This document shows positions 18,003 to 25,572 of a DNA stretch of 40,475 nucleotides, one piece after another; positions within the stretch are counted from its first letter, which is position 1, and the number at the start of each line of letters is the position of its first letter. Under the pieces are notes generated by a model that saw nothing but the letters and a program-made list of their open reading frames with translations, ran no database searches and was not told the DNA's origin. The DNA is from Anaerolineae bacterium. GTDB taxonomy: Bacteria; Chloroflexota; Anaerolineae; Epilineales; JAHCIE01. The translations under genes and the position numbers were made by a program. Location of the stretch: positions 1-40,475 of the forward strand of contig JAHCIP010000013.1 of the NCBI GenBank assembly GCA_026129165.1. The letters run 5' to 3'.

Positions 18003-18380
18003 ATGACGACACCTGTCATGGTGCCGATGGATACTAAGTTGTTTGACGAGATGAAGCAGGTCACGACGGAATTGGGCGTGACTCTGGAAGATGTGGTTAA
18101 CGACCTCGCGCGGAAGTACCTCCGAGAGGCGCGCCGCCAGAAGATAGACGCCGAGTTTAGCCACTACCAGGCCATGCACGCGCAACTCAAGGAGCAGTAC
18201 TACGGTCAGCATGTGGCGATTCACAACGGCCAGCTCATAGACCATGATGCGGATCTGGGGGCGTTAGTCCGTCGGGTGAGACAGCGCCTAGGGCGCACTC
18301 CAGTCTTGATTACGGAGGTGAGCGACAAGGCAATGCAGGAGTACACGACGCACAGCTTTCGGGTAGTAAGCCAGGAATGA
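18003..18380 (+). CDS. RHH-like protein with DUF5678-like C-terminal domain
   Basis: This 125-aa protein seems to have two parts. Residues 1-45 (VPMDTKLFDEMKQVTTELGVTLEDVVNDLARKYLREARRQK, read in two pieces) look like a ribbon-helix-helix DNA-binding domain. Residues 65-110 (YYGQHVAIHNGQLIDHD, then RQRLGRTPVLITEV) match the DUF5678 pattern G-x-x-VAI-x-x-G-x-(V/L)-(I/V). AAGGAGA lies 4 bases before the ATG. The next gene, a retropepsin-like protease, overlaps it by ATGA. This small overlapping pair with a DNA-binding first gene resembles a toxin-antitoxin layout. Function is not established. Confidence 0.7.
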   Translation: MTTPVMVPMDTKLFDEMKQVTTELGVTLEDVVNDLARKYLREARRQKIDAEFSHYQAMHAQLKEQYYGQHVAIHNGQLIDHDADLGALVRRVRQRLGRTPVLITEVSDKAMQEYTTHSFRVVSQE

Positions 18381-18793
18381 TTAGCCCTTATAATGCTGGT
18401 TACCGCATTCCTTTCCCGATGCTCACCGTGACGTTGCATACGGATGAGTCAGCGGTAGGTCCGCTATCTGCGCTCCTGGACACGGGTGCTGACTTCACTT
18501 TGATCCCGACACCTCTGTTGGAGCAAATAGAGGCGGCGGGTGTCGGACAGGTTAGGATACAGACGCATTTTGGCGACAGCCACCTGGTTACCCAGTACAC
18601 AGTAGCCGTCCAGGTCCATGAGACAGGTCTGCTGTGGATCTATGCCATTGGCGACGACGAGGGTAACGAGGTGATCCTGGGGCGGGATGTCCTCAACAAG
18701 CTCCCGCTGTTCCTGGACGGCCCCCAGCGTCAAACCCAGCTACTCGATGCTGCGACAGTCAAACGGCTGCGGGCGCGGCGACCGCGCGCCTAA
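18377..18793 (+). CDS. Retropepsin-like aspartic protease (clan AA)
   Basis: This 138-aa protein carries the aspartic protease motif ALLDTGADFTLIP near residues 31-43, with Asp34 as the catalytic residue. The C-terminal IYAIGDDEGNEVILGRDVLNKLPLFLDGP is the typical flap and ILGRD/VLN hydrophobic-hydrophobic-Gly ending of retroviral-type proteases. These act as homodimers. There is no signal peptide or membrane segment, so it is cytoplasmic. The ATG overlaps the stop of the RHH-DUF5678 gene, suggesting translational coupling. The zinc dehydrogenase starts 10 bases later, so all may share a transcript. The substrate is unknown; the partner protein is one obvious candidate. Confidence 0.82.
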   Translation: MISPYNAGYRIPFPMLTVTLHTDESAVGPLSALLDTGADFTLIPTPLLEQIEAAGVGQVRIQTHFGDSHLVTQYTVAVQVHETGLLWIYAIGDDEGNEVILGRDVLNKLPLFLDGPQRQTQLLDAATVKRLRARRPRA

Positions 18794-18802
18794 GGAGGAC
18801 GG

Positions 18803-19828
18803 GTGAAAGCCCTGGTGTGGGAAGCGCCCCGTATGATGGCGCTGCGTGAGCAACCAATACCCGAGCCGCAAGCGGATGAGGTGCTGATCCGTGTGGCCTA
18901 CGCCGGCATCTGCGGCTCCGAACTGAGCGGCTACCTGGGCCATAATGCCCTGCGCGTGCCGCCCCTGGTCATGGGCCACGAGTTCGCTGGTGAGATCGTT
19001 CAACTGGGCGCCCAGGCGGCGACGGTCAACCCGGCCCTGGCTGAGGGGCAGGCCGTCACCGTCAACCCGATGGACTACTGCGGAACCTGTGTCTACTGTA
19101 CCAATGGGCTGCCCCACCTGTGTCCCTCGCGGCGGCTCGTCGGCGCCCATCGGCCTGGCGCGTATGCCGAGTACGTGGCCGTGCCCGCCAAACTCGTTTC
19201 ACCCTTGCCTTTGGATATGTCATTCCGCACCGGCGCGCTGACCGAGCCAGTGGCCGTCGCGGTGCGTATCGGCGAGATGGCCGGGCCGCTGGCAGACGAG
19301 ACGGCGCTGGTCATCGGCGCGGGGCCGATTGGCCTGCTGGCGCTCCAGACCCTCCAGGCGCAGGGCGCGGCGCGGGTGTTCATCTCGGACCTGGACTCGG
19401 AACGACTGGCAATGGGGGAGGCGTTGGGCGCGGAGCCGTTGAACGCCCGACAGACCGACGTAGTCAAGACGGCGCGCGAGGCGACGGGCGGGCGCGGCGT
19501 GGCGTTGACGGTGGATGCCGTGGGCGCGTCGAGCGCGCGCGGTCAAGCTATCGCGGCGACGCGCTCGGCGGGCACGGTCATCCTGACGGGGCTGCACGAG
19601 GAAAGCGGCCCCATCCCCGCCGCCGACGTCATCCGCCGCGAGATTGTCCTGCGCGGCTGCTTCTGCTATACCCCCGCCAACTTCAGCGAGGCCATCCGAC
19701 GGCTCGCCGCCAGCGAGGTGCGCCTGGACCCCTGGATTGTCGAAGCCCCACTGGGCGACGGCGGCCCCTGGTTCGACCGACTCATCGAAGCGCCCGGCGC
19801 GGTGGCGAAAGTCCTCCTGATTCCATGA
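18803..19828 (+). CDS. Zinc-dependent alcohol/polyol dehydrogenase (MDR family)
   Basis: This 341-aa medium-chain dehydrogenase has catalytic-zinc ligands Cys37 (GICGSE) and His59-Glu60 (MGHE). The structural-zinc Cys set is at 93, 96, 99 and 107. A Rossmann motif GAGPIGLLALQ lies near residue 173, followed by DLDSERL, where the Asp indicates NAD preference. The start is GTG 18803, with AGGAGG 4 bases upstream. The family covers sorbitol, threonine and galactitol-phosphate dehydrogenases. The neighbouring mannonate dehydratase suggests a sugar acid or polyol substrate, for example the reductase step before mannonate. Two tandem hairpins follow the stop. Confidence 0.9.
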   Translation: MKALVWEAPRMMALREQPIPEPQADEVLIRVAYAGICGSELSGYLGHNALRVPPLVMGHEFAGEIVQLGAQAATVNPALAEGQAVTVNPMDYCGTCVYCTNGLPHLCPSRRLVGAHRPGAYAEYVAVPAKLVSPLPLDMSFRTGALTEPVAVAVRIGEMAGPLADETALVIGAGPIGLLALQTLQAQGAARVFISDLDSERLAMGEALGAEPLNARQTDVVKTAREATGGRGVALTVDAVGASSARGQAIAATRSAGTVILTGLHEESGPIPAADVIRREIVLRGCFCYTPANFSEAIRRLAASEVRLDPWIVEAPLGDGGPWFDRLIEAPGAVAKVLLIP

Positions 19829-19858
19829 CGCCTGCCAGCGCCTATCTACAAAGACGTG

Positions 19859-19902
19859 GCGCAGACTTTCGAGTCTGCGCGGGCAGTCTAGAAAGACTGC
19901 CC
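19859..19902. terminator. Two tandem perfect hairpins between convergent genes
   Basis: GCGCAGACT-ttcg-AGTCTGCGC (19859-19880) is followed immediately by GGGCAGTCT-agaa-AGACTGCCC (19881-19902). Both stems are 9 perfect pairs with tetraloops. They separate the rightward dehydrogenase from the leftward methyltransferase. Confidence 0.7.
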
Positions 19903-19912
19903 CACTCTTGGG

Positions 19913-20593
19913 CTACTCGCGCCGCGCTGTTAGCGTAATCGAAACCTCATAGCGTGGGTCGTGGGTGTCCAACTCGCCGGGCGTGAGTTCCTCGGCGGCG
20001 ATGCCCTGAAGGAAGGCCGTCGCCGCCAGGACATTGCCGTGGCTCTCGACGGTGACGCCCGCCGGGCTGAACACCTCTTCAAAGAGCTGCCGCACCCCCT
20101 GGCCCGTAAAACTCCAGTACCACGTCCAATCCCCCTGGTCTTTCTGGCTGATGCCGGGCAATGTCGCCAGCACCACGCCGCCGGGCTTGAGGATGCGGTG
20201 CAGGGTGCGTACCGCCAGGCGCGGCTCGTAGACGTACTGGAGCGTCTGCGTCAGGATGATACAGTCGAACGTGTCGGATGGGACGTGGTCGGCGCGGGTC
20301 AGGTCGGCGACGATGGTGGCGTAAGGGTTGCCCTCGGTCACATTCAGCACATCACTGACCTGGACGCGCTCGCCGCCGAAGCGCGTGGTATAGAAGCGGT
20401 CGCCCACCTCCAATACCCGTCCCTGGATACAGGCGGCCTCGCGCTCCAGGAAGGTTTCGATGTAGTAGCGGTCAATGGGCCGGCCCCGGTCGCCGCCAAA
20501 ACACTGGCTAATGGGAGTGAGACGGCGCAGGCTGCCAAACTGGACCTGGCCGACGGCGGGGCGCTCCGCCTGGGGAGCGAGGGCTGGGGTCAT
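19913..20593 (-). CDS. SAM-dependent methyltransferase
   Basis: This 226-aa protein has the class I methyltransferase core: RVLEVGDRFYTTRFGG (about 58-73, a variant motif I), DTFDCIILTQTLQYVYEP (motif II/post II), and LHRILKPGGVVLATLPGI. The N-terminal FGGDRGRPIDRYYIETFL is typical of a methyltransferase group often found beside glycosyltransferases and surface-polysaccharide genes. Such genes are not seen here. AGGAG lies about 9 bases before the ATG at 20593. It is divergent from the GH4 gene. The substrate is unknown. Confidence 0.85.
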   Translation of the reverse strand: MTPALAPQAERPAVGQVQFGSLRRLTPISQCFGGDRGRPIDRYYIETFLEREAACIQGRVLEVGDRFYTTRFGGERVQVSDVLNVTEGNPYATIVADLTRADHVPSDTFDCIILTQTLQYVYEPRLAVRTLHRILKPGGVVLATLPGISQKDQGDWTWYWSFTGQGVRQLFEEVFSPAGVTVESHGNVLAATAFLQGIAAEELTPGELDTHDPRYEVSITLTARRE

Positions 20594-20675
20594 GATGGGG
20601 TCTCCTGTAGGCTAACGTTTATAATGCTCCCACGGAGACAGCAAGATAAAGACCAGAGCCGGGTAGGTGAATAGC

Positions 20676-20709
20676 TTGACACGATGCGTTAAATTGTATA
20701 TAGTATAAT
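20676..20709 (+). promoter_or_regulatory. Consensus-like sigma70 promoter of the GH4 gene
   Basis: TTGACA (20676-20681) is followed after 17 bases by TATAGT (20699-20704), with an overlapping perfect TATAAT at 20704-20709. The AT-rich stretch stands out from its GC-rich surroundings. The GH4 start codon is about 40 bases downstream. Confidence 0.75.
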
Positions 20710-20750
20710 TGTCCACTTTTCACCCTGAGCTGACATCCAAGGAGATGTCC

Positions 20751-22130
20751 ATGCATAGAATCGTTCTGATCGGCGCGGGGAGCGTCGTGTTTACCCGAGG
20801 TCTGATTGCGGACCTCATCCAATCTTCACCGGGACAGCCTCGCACGCTGGCCCTGGTGGACATTGACCCAGAAGCCTTAGAGATGGCCGAACAACTGGCC
20901 CGCCGTATGATCGCCACGCGCGAGGCGGACATCCACATCGAGGCGTCTACCGACCGTCGTGATGTGTTGCCGGGCGCAGACGTGGTGATTACGACCATTG
21001 GGGTCGGCGGTCGCCGCGCCTGGGAGCAGGACGTCTTGATCCCCCGCCGCTATGGCATCTACCAGCCGGTGGGCGACACGATGATGCCGGGCGGCATCTC
21101 GCGGGCCCTGCGGATGATCCCCGCTCTGGTTGAGATTGCGCGCGATGTCCAGGCGCTTTGTCCCCAGGCATGGTTCTTCAACTATAGCAACCCCATGACG
21201 GCTAACTGCTGGGCCATCCACAAGGCCACGGGCCTCAATGCCGTCGGCCTGTGTCACGGCGCGTTTAGCGTCGAGCGCGAACTGGCCGGCTTGATTGGCG
21301 CGCGTCCCGAAGAGGTCAGCTCCATGGCCGTGGGCCTGAACCACCTGACCTTCTTCTACGATCTCCGCTGGCGAGGACGGGATGCCTGGCCCCTGCTCCG
21401 CCAACGCCTGGCCGAGGAGCGCGATCTGCCCTTCGACCCGTCGTCCTTCGGCCAGACCATCCCGCGCCGCCTCACCACGCGTACCAACCCCTTCTCCTGG
21501 TCGCTCTTCGAGGCGTATGGCGCGTATCCCTCGGCCAACGACCGCCACGTCACCGAGTTCTTCCCGGAGCGCTTTCCAGGCGGCCGCTACTACGGGGCCA
21601 CGCTGGGGATGGACGCCTTCTCGTTTGAGGCGGTCATCGCCGACGGCGACCGCATCTACGCCAATATGCGGGCGCAGGCGCTTGGCGAGACGCCGTTGGA
21701 CCAGCGCATCTTCGAGCGGGCGTCGGGCGAACACGAGCAGATTATAGACATCCTCGACGCGATGGAGCTGGACCGCCGCCGCATTTTCTTCGTCAACGTT
21801 CCGAACCGAGGCGCGGTCGCCAACCTCCCCGACGATGCCGTGCTGGAACTGCCAGCCGCGGCGACGGCGGGCGGCTTGCGGCCTCTCCAGGTCCTCGACT
21901 TCCCGGAGCCGCTGGCCGCCATCATCACCCGCAAGCTGGCTGGTATCAAGCTTACCGTCGAAGCGGCGCTGACGGGCAGCCGGCCGCTATTGGTCGAGGC
22001 GCTGCTAGCGGATGGGGCGGTCACGGATCCGGAGGTCGCGCGGGCGCTGGCCGACGATTTGCTGGAGGCGCAGCGGCCCTACCTGCCCAACTTCTTCCCA
22101 GAAGAAGCAGGCGAGCTAGTCTTCGCGTGA
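20751..22130 (+). CDS. Glycoside hydrolase family 4 (NAD-dependent alpha-glycosidase)
   Basis: GH4 enzymes hydrolyse glycosidic bonds by a redox-elimination route using NAD+ and a divalent metal. This 459-aa protein starts with the Rossmann motif VLIGAGSVVFTRGL (about 4-17). It has the NYSNPM segment, LCHGAF with the metal-binding Cys, and GLNHLTFFYDLRW with the metal-binding His. The start at ATG 20751 is chosen because AAGGAG lies 6 bases upstream. GH4 includes alpha-glucosidases, alpha-galactosidases, glucuronidases and galacturonidases. The exact sugar cannot be settled, but nearby mannonate dehydratase and rhamnose mutarotase make a uronate substrate plausible. The PfkB kinase follows 12 bases later in the same operon. 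Confidence 0.9.
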   Translation: MHRIVLIGAGSVVFTRGLIADLIQSSPGQPRTLALVDIDPEALEMAEQLARRMIATREADIHIEASTDRRDVLPGADVVITTIGVGGRRAWEQDVLIPRRYGIYQPVGDTMMPGGISRALRMIPALVEIARDVQALCPQAWFFNYSNPMTANCWAIHKATGLNAVGLCHGAFSVERELAGLIGARPEEVSSMAVGLNHLTFFYDLRWRGRDAWPLLRQRLAEERDLPFDPSSFGQTIPRRLTTRTNPFSWSLFEAYGAYPSANDRHVTEFFPERFPGGRYYGATLGMDAFSFEAVIADGDRIYANMRAQALGETPLDQRIFERASGEHEQIIDILDAMELDRRRIFFVNVPNRGAVANLPDDAVLELPAAATAGGLRPLQVLDFPEPLAAIITRKLAGIKLTVEAALTGSRPLLVEALLADGAVTDPEVARALADDLLEAQRPYLPNFFPEEAGELVFA

Positions 22131-22142
22131 GGATAGCGCCGC

Positions 22143-23057
22143 ATGTTTGACCTCATCGTCGTCGGGGACCTCAACCCGGACCTGGTGCTGGCGGGCGATG
22201 TGACGCCAGCGTTTGGGCAGCGCGAGAAGGTGGTAGCCAGCGCGACGCTGACCGTCGGTAGCTCGGCCGGCATCTTCGCGTGCGGCGCGGCCCGCCTCGG
22301 CCTGCGGACCGCGTTTATGGGTCTGGTCGGCGACGACGAATTTGGCACGTTTATGCGGCGGGCGCTGGCCGAGCGCGGCGTGGACGTGTCCGGCATCGTC
22401 ACCTCGGACGTTGGGACCGGGTTAGGCGTCATCCTGTCGCGCGACGACGACCGCGCCATCCTGACCTACCTCGGCTCGATCGGCGCGCTCTGCCTCGACC
22501 ACCTGGACCTGACGCGCCTGGCCCGCGCCCGCCATCTCCACCTGGGCAGCCTGTTCTTGCTCCACAGCCTGCGCCCCGACATTCCGACGCTGTTCCAGCA
22601 GGCGCACGCCCTCGGCCTGACTGTCTCCCTGGACACCAACTACGACCCCGCTGAAACCTGGGATGGCGGCGTGCGCGCCGCCCTCGCGCACACCGACCTC
22701 TTTCTGCCCAATGAAACCGAAGCCCGCGCCCTGACCGGCCTCTCCGACCCACGCGCGGCGCTGGCGGCCCTGGCCGCGACGATACCCACCGTCGCGGTCA
22801 AGCTAGGAGCGCAAGGCGCTATGGCCCAGTGCGGCTCCGAAGTCGTCACCGCGCCCGCGCTGTCGGTGGCTGTGGTGGACACGACAGGCGCGGGCGACTC
22901 GTTCGACGCGGGGTTTGTCTACGGTTGGCTGCACGGCTGGCCGCTGGAACGCTGTCTGCGCCTGGCCTGCGCCTGCGGCTCCCTCTCGACCCGCGCGGCC
23001 GGCGGTGTTGCTGCCCAGGCTACATTAGCCGACGCTCTGGCTGCTGCCAGGCTTTAA
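22143..23057 (+). CDS. PfkB-family carbohydrate kinase
   Basis: This 304-aa protein has both PfkB signatures: the N-terminal sugar-binding region with GDLNPDLVL and [19 protein letters not shown] (about 37-55), and the C-terminal [16 protein letters not shown] with catalytic Asp252 in GAGD. It phosphorylates a sugar or nucleoside using ATP. It is co-transcribed with the GH4 glycosidase 12 bases upstream. A 2-keto-3-deoxygluconate kinase role would link it to the mannonate dehydratase, but ribokinase, fructokinase or nucleoside kinase activity cannot be excluded. No further gene follows in the operon. Confidence 0.9.
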   Translation: MFDLIVVGDLNPDLVLAGDVTPAFGQREKVVASATLTVGSSAGIFACGAARLGLRTAFMGLVGDDEFGTFMRRALAERGVDVSGIVTSDVGTGLGVILSRDDDRAILTYLGSIGALCLDHLDLTRLARARHLHLGSLFLLHSLRPDIPTLFQQAHALGLTVSLDTNYDPAETWDGGVRAALAHTDLFLPNETEARALTGLSDPRAALAALAATIPTVAVKLGAQGAMAQCGSEVVTAPALSVAVVDTTGAGDSFDAGFVYGWLHGWPLERCLRLACACGSLSTRAAGGVAAQATLADALAAARL

Positions 23058-23139
23058 GCTACGTCCGCCAGCTGTGAGGATCACAAGCTCGGCCCGTATG
23101 GGAGAGCTAGAGGTTCACGGCCATTAATGCTGCTCCACC

Positions 23140-23168
23140 TTGTCCAGCGCTGGTTGCTATCGTATAAT
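23140..23168 (+). promoter_or_regulatory. Putative promoter of the toxin-antitoxin pair
   Basis: TTGTCC (23140-23145) and a perfect TATAAT (23163-23168) are separated by 17 bases, about 38 bases before the antitoxin start. Confidence 0.6.
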
Positions 23169-23205
23169 GTACTGCGAGCAAGCCGCTGACAGGAGGTTAA
23201 CGACT

Positions 23206-23424
23206 ATGACGTCATTACTGGAGAAAGCATTTACGGAGGCGTCTCGACTGAGTGAGTCAGAGCAAGATGCATTGGCGACCTGGATTCTGGCGGAGATTGA
23301 GTCGGAACGACGGTGGGACGAAGCCTTCGCCAATTCCCACGATGTCCTTCAACTCTTGGCCGATGAGGCACTGGCGGAACACCGCGCTGGTAGGACACAA
23401 CTCCTCGATCCAGAAACGCTATGA
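23206..23424 (+). CDS. Antitoxin-like small protein
   Basis: This 72-aa protein starts at ATG 23206, with AGGAGG 9 bases upstream. It is mostly helical and charged: LLEKAFTEASRLSESEQDALATWILAEIESE, then WDEAFANSHDVLQLLADEALAEHRAGRTQLLDP. The closing pattern, with (A/E)EAL-x-(E/D)-x-x-AG(R/K)T-x-x-LDP, is typical of antitoxins that pair with RelE/ParE-like toxins in cyanobacteria and Chloroflexota. Its stop overlaps the toxin start by ATGA. It would bind and neutralise the toxin and probably autoregulate the operon. Confidence 0.82.
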   Translation: MTSLLEKAFTEASRLSESEQDALATWILAEIESERRWDEAFANSHDVLQLLADEALAEHRAGRTQLLDPETL

Positions 23425-23693
23425 AGTCGCATACGACCGAACGCTTTCGCAAGCTGTTCCTAGCGCTCCCCAAAGAGGTCCAGGAGCAGACTCGGGAGGC
23501 TTACCGCCTCTTCAAGCAGAATCCTTATCATCCGAGTTTGAGCTTCAAGCAGCTTACTGGCAACATCTACTCCGCCCGAATTACTCTCGACTATCGAGCG
23601 GTCGGTATTCGTGACGGCGACGACATGGTATGGATTTGGGTAGGTTCGCACACAGATTATGATAAGCTGATAGCCCAGTTACGACGCCGGTAG
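23421..23693 (+). CDS. RelE/ParE-family toxin
   Basis: This basic 90-aa protein has the RelE/ParE fold pattern. An N-terminal helix pair (TERFRKLFLALPKEVQEQTREAYRLFKQNP) is followed by LSFKQLTGNIYSARITLDYRAVGI, a beta-sheet with conserved Arg residues, and DDMVWIWVGSHTDYDKLI. It could cleave ribosome-bound mRNA (RelE) or inhibit gyrase (ParE). The strand sequence with WVGSHTDYDKL favours the mRNA-interferase-like branch. It is translationally coupled to the antitoxin by ATGA. The pair looks complete and is the only intact classical toxin-antitoxin pair in the window. Confidence 0.85.
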   Translation: MKSHTTERFRKLFLALPKEVQEQTREAYRLFKQNPYHPSLSFKQLTGNIYSARITLDYRAVGIRDGDDMVWIWVGSHTDYDKLIAQLRRR

Positions 23694-23961
23694 AGGGCGT
23701 TTGAACATCAGCGTATAACTTCTCGTATACGTCGAGGGGATCTTGCCGAAGCCGGTTTCGAACCCTTCAAAGGGCAGCGCCGATACCAATTCCCATACAG
23801 GCACCTTCGCGCAAGCCCACAATGCGCCCGAAGAGGGGGCAACCTCCCACCATTGAGAACGCTGAGCACGCCAAGAACAATACGACAATCCCTCTGCCCC
23901 CTCTGTAGTGGGAGGTCAACTCCACGACACCCTGGTAACGACAATTTCACTCTAGAGTTGT

Positions 23962-24966
23962 CTAGTCCTGTAGGGCGGCGGCCAGGAAGCTGGCGACGGC
24001 GTCGGTGATGCGCGTACCGAAGTTGTAGGGGCGGCTGCCATAGGCGACGATGGCGACAACGGTGCGCGTGTCCCCAACCCGACGCCACGCCGGCGAGCCA
24101 CTCTGTCCGCTCCAGATGTCCAGGTCAAAGTACACCTCGCTGCGGCTCAGGCTCGTCACCCGGCCTGTGGTGAACCACTGCGTCCCGAACGGCTTGTCGC
24201 CGGGGTAGCCCGCCGTGTTGAGTGTCACCCCCTGTAGGGTCGCATCGCTGTCGGCGCGGAAGCCGAACCACCCCGCCTGAGTCCCCAGGTCTGTCCCGAT
24301 CTTAATCGCGCCATAGTCAGCCGGGGGCGCTTCCGTCGCTACCCAGTCGCGGGCTGCCCAGACCCGCGTGGCGTACACCGCGCCAAAGGGCATTTGGCTG
24401 CTGTTGCGGCCGGGGATGACTCGAATCCGGGTCGCCCAGCCGCCCTCATCCGCGCCGTAGACACAGTGGCCGGCCGTGGCGACGGTGTGCCGTCCGATGA
24501 GCCAGCCGGTGCAGGTCCCGCTGCCGCGTGGGAAGGTCATCTCCAGGTGAACGATGGCTGACCAGGGATAGCTGTTGGTCGTTGTCACGCGGGTACGGTT
24601 GTCACCACCGATGACGAAGTCAGGCCGCAAGAGGCTGGCCCCCGCTCGCTGACCCTCCATCTCTACATCCTCCAGGCCGCGCCGTCCGCCGTCCATCGCC
24701 TGGCGGGGCAAGGCGCTCGGCGACGACCAGGGCTGCCCGGCCTGCAGCGCGGCGGGTAGGATGGCGCGGTCGAGGGTCAGGCCGTCATTGGCGACGGCGA
24801 CGACGGAGGCGGGGAGGTTCGACGGGACGGCGTTAGCCAGGGGCGGGACAGCGTCCGGAGGAGGGCCGTCCGCCCGCGAGAACGCCGGGGATAGGGCAGT
24901 GAGGACCAGGCTCAACGCCAGGGCAAGCCAGCCGACGAGGGGGTGACGTGGGGCAGAGTAACGCAT
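23962..24966 (-). CDS. Secreted trypsin/V8-like serine protease
   Basis: This 334-aa S1-type protease starts with a signal peptide (about residues 1-32, core WLALALSLVLTALSPAFS). A pro-region of about 90 residues follows. The catalytic triad is His167 in TAGHC, Asp217 in ADYGAIKIG and Ser289 in SGQSGSP. The GQSGSP form and general layout match glutamyl-endopeptidase (V8)-like proteases. The pro-region is probably removed on activation outside the cell. GGAG lies about 9 bases before the ATG. It appears to be a single-gene unit. The 268 bases between it and the toxin gene at 23693 hold no recognisable gene, only a short palindrome at 23712-23731. Confidence 0.9.
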   Translation of the reverse strand: MRYSAPRHPLVGWLALALSLVLTALSPAFSRADGPPPDAVPPLANAVPSNLPASVVAVANDGLTLDRAILPAALQAGQPWSSPSALPRQAMDGGRRGLEDVEMEGQRAGASLLRPDFVIGGDNRTRVTTTNSYPWSAIVHLEMTFPRGSGTCTGWLIGRHTVATAGHCVYGADEGGWATRIRVIPGRNSSQMPFGAVYATRVWAARDWVATEAPPADYGAIKIGTDLGTQAGWFGFRADSDATLQGVTLNTAGYPGDKPFGTQWFTTGRVTSLSRSEVYFDLDIWSGQSGSPAWRRVGDTRTVVAIVAYGSRPYNFGTRITDAVASFLAAALQD

Positions 24967-25064
24967 AGAGCATCTCCTGTGGGGTTGAATGTTAGGTCAC
25001 TACCTCTATTCAACCCCAGGCCAGGCTAAAGACGTGGCGAAAGGACGGTTAAAACCTGGCGGCT

Positions 25065-25094
25065 TTGCGCCTTCGCGCCCTGGTCTGCTATACT
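25065..25094 (+). promoter_or_regulatory. Putative promoter of the rhamnose mutarotase gene
   Basis: TTGCGC (25065-25070) and TATACT (25089-25094) are 18 bases apart, 37 bases before the start codon. The -10 box is good and the -35 is weak. Confidence 0.4.
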
Positions 25095-25131
25095 TGCCCC
25101 CACGTGTACCCAGGCCAACAAAGGGGCTGAC

Positions 25132-25452
25132 ATGGCAAGGATTGGATTTCTACTCAAGGTAAAGGCGGACCGCCTCGAGGAATACAAGACGCGGCATCAG
25201 GCCGTCTGGCCGGACATGCTCCAGGCGCTGCGCGAGACGGGCTGGCACAACTACTCGCTGTTCATGCGCGAGGACGGCCTGCTGTTCGGCTACCTGGAGA
25301 CCGAAGACTTCGACGCCGCCCGCGCGGGCATGGCAACCCGCGAGGTCAACGCCCGCTGGCAGGCGGAAATGGCCCCATTTTTTGAGGCTCTGGCGGGAAA
25401 AAGACCTGACGAAGGCTTCATCCGCCTGGAAGAGGTCTTTCATCTGGACTAG
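25132..25452 (+). CDS. rhaM: L-rhamnose mutarotase
   Basis: This 106-aa protein matches the RhaM/YiiL family in length and sequence. It has KVKADRLEEYKTRHQAVWPDML with the catalytic His, GWHNYSLFMREDGLLFGYLE, and EVNARWQAEMAPFFE. RhaM interconverts the alpha and beta anomers of L-rhamnose, helping entry into rhamnose catabolism. It is cytoplasmic. AAGGGG lies about 7 bases before ATG 25132. The other rhamnose genes (isomerase, kinase, aldolase) are not in the window. It supports the view that the wider region handles plant cell-wall sugars. Confidence 0.92.
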   Translation: MARIGFLLKVKADRLEEYKTRHQAVWPDMLQALRETGWHNYSLFMREDGLLFGYLETEDFDAARAGMATREVNARWQAEMAPFFEALAGKRPDEGFIRLEEVFHLD

Positions 25453-25522
25453 GTAACTGAATTATTACCAGCAGGGTAAGATGGGAACGAAGGCAGGTTA
25501 GGGATATTAGACGTCAAACAGA

Positions 25523-25549
25523 AGCCCGACTCGCGTGCCGAGTCGGGCT
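25523..25549. terminator. Perfect hairpin between rhaM and trpB2
   Basis: AGCCCGACTCG (25523-25533) and CGAGTCGGGCT (25539-25549) pair over 11 perfect bases around a 5-base loop. On the minus strand it is followed by TCTGTTTG, so it probably ends the leftward trpB2 transcript and may also stop rhaM. Confidence 0.75.
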
Positions 25550-25572
25550 GGTAGCACACGGAATAACGCGAC

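Noticed and set aside
17334..18245. Minus-strand frame of about 300 codons opposite the mannonate dehydratase and DUF5678 genes
   Set aside because: It crosses two real genes on the other strand and has no recognisable domain.
20877..21734. Minus-strand frame of about 285 codons opposite the GH4 gene
   Set aside because: It is a shadow of the GH4 gene with no domain or ribosome site.
23712..23735. A loxP-like recombination site
   Set aside because: ATAACTTC and CGTATA occur, but the arms and spacer do not form a loxP structure and no recombinase is nearby.
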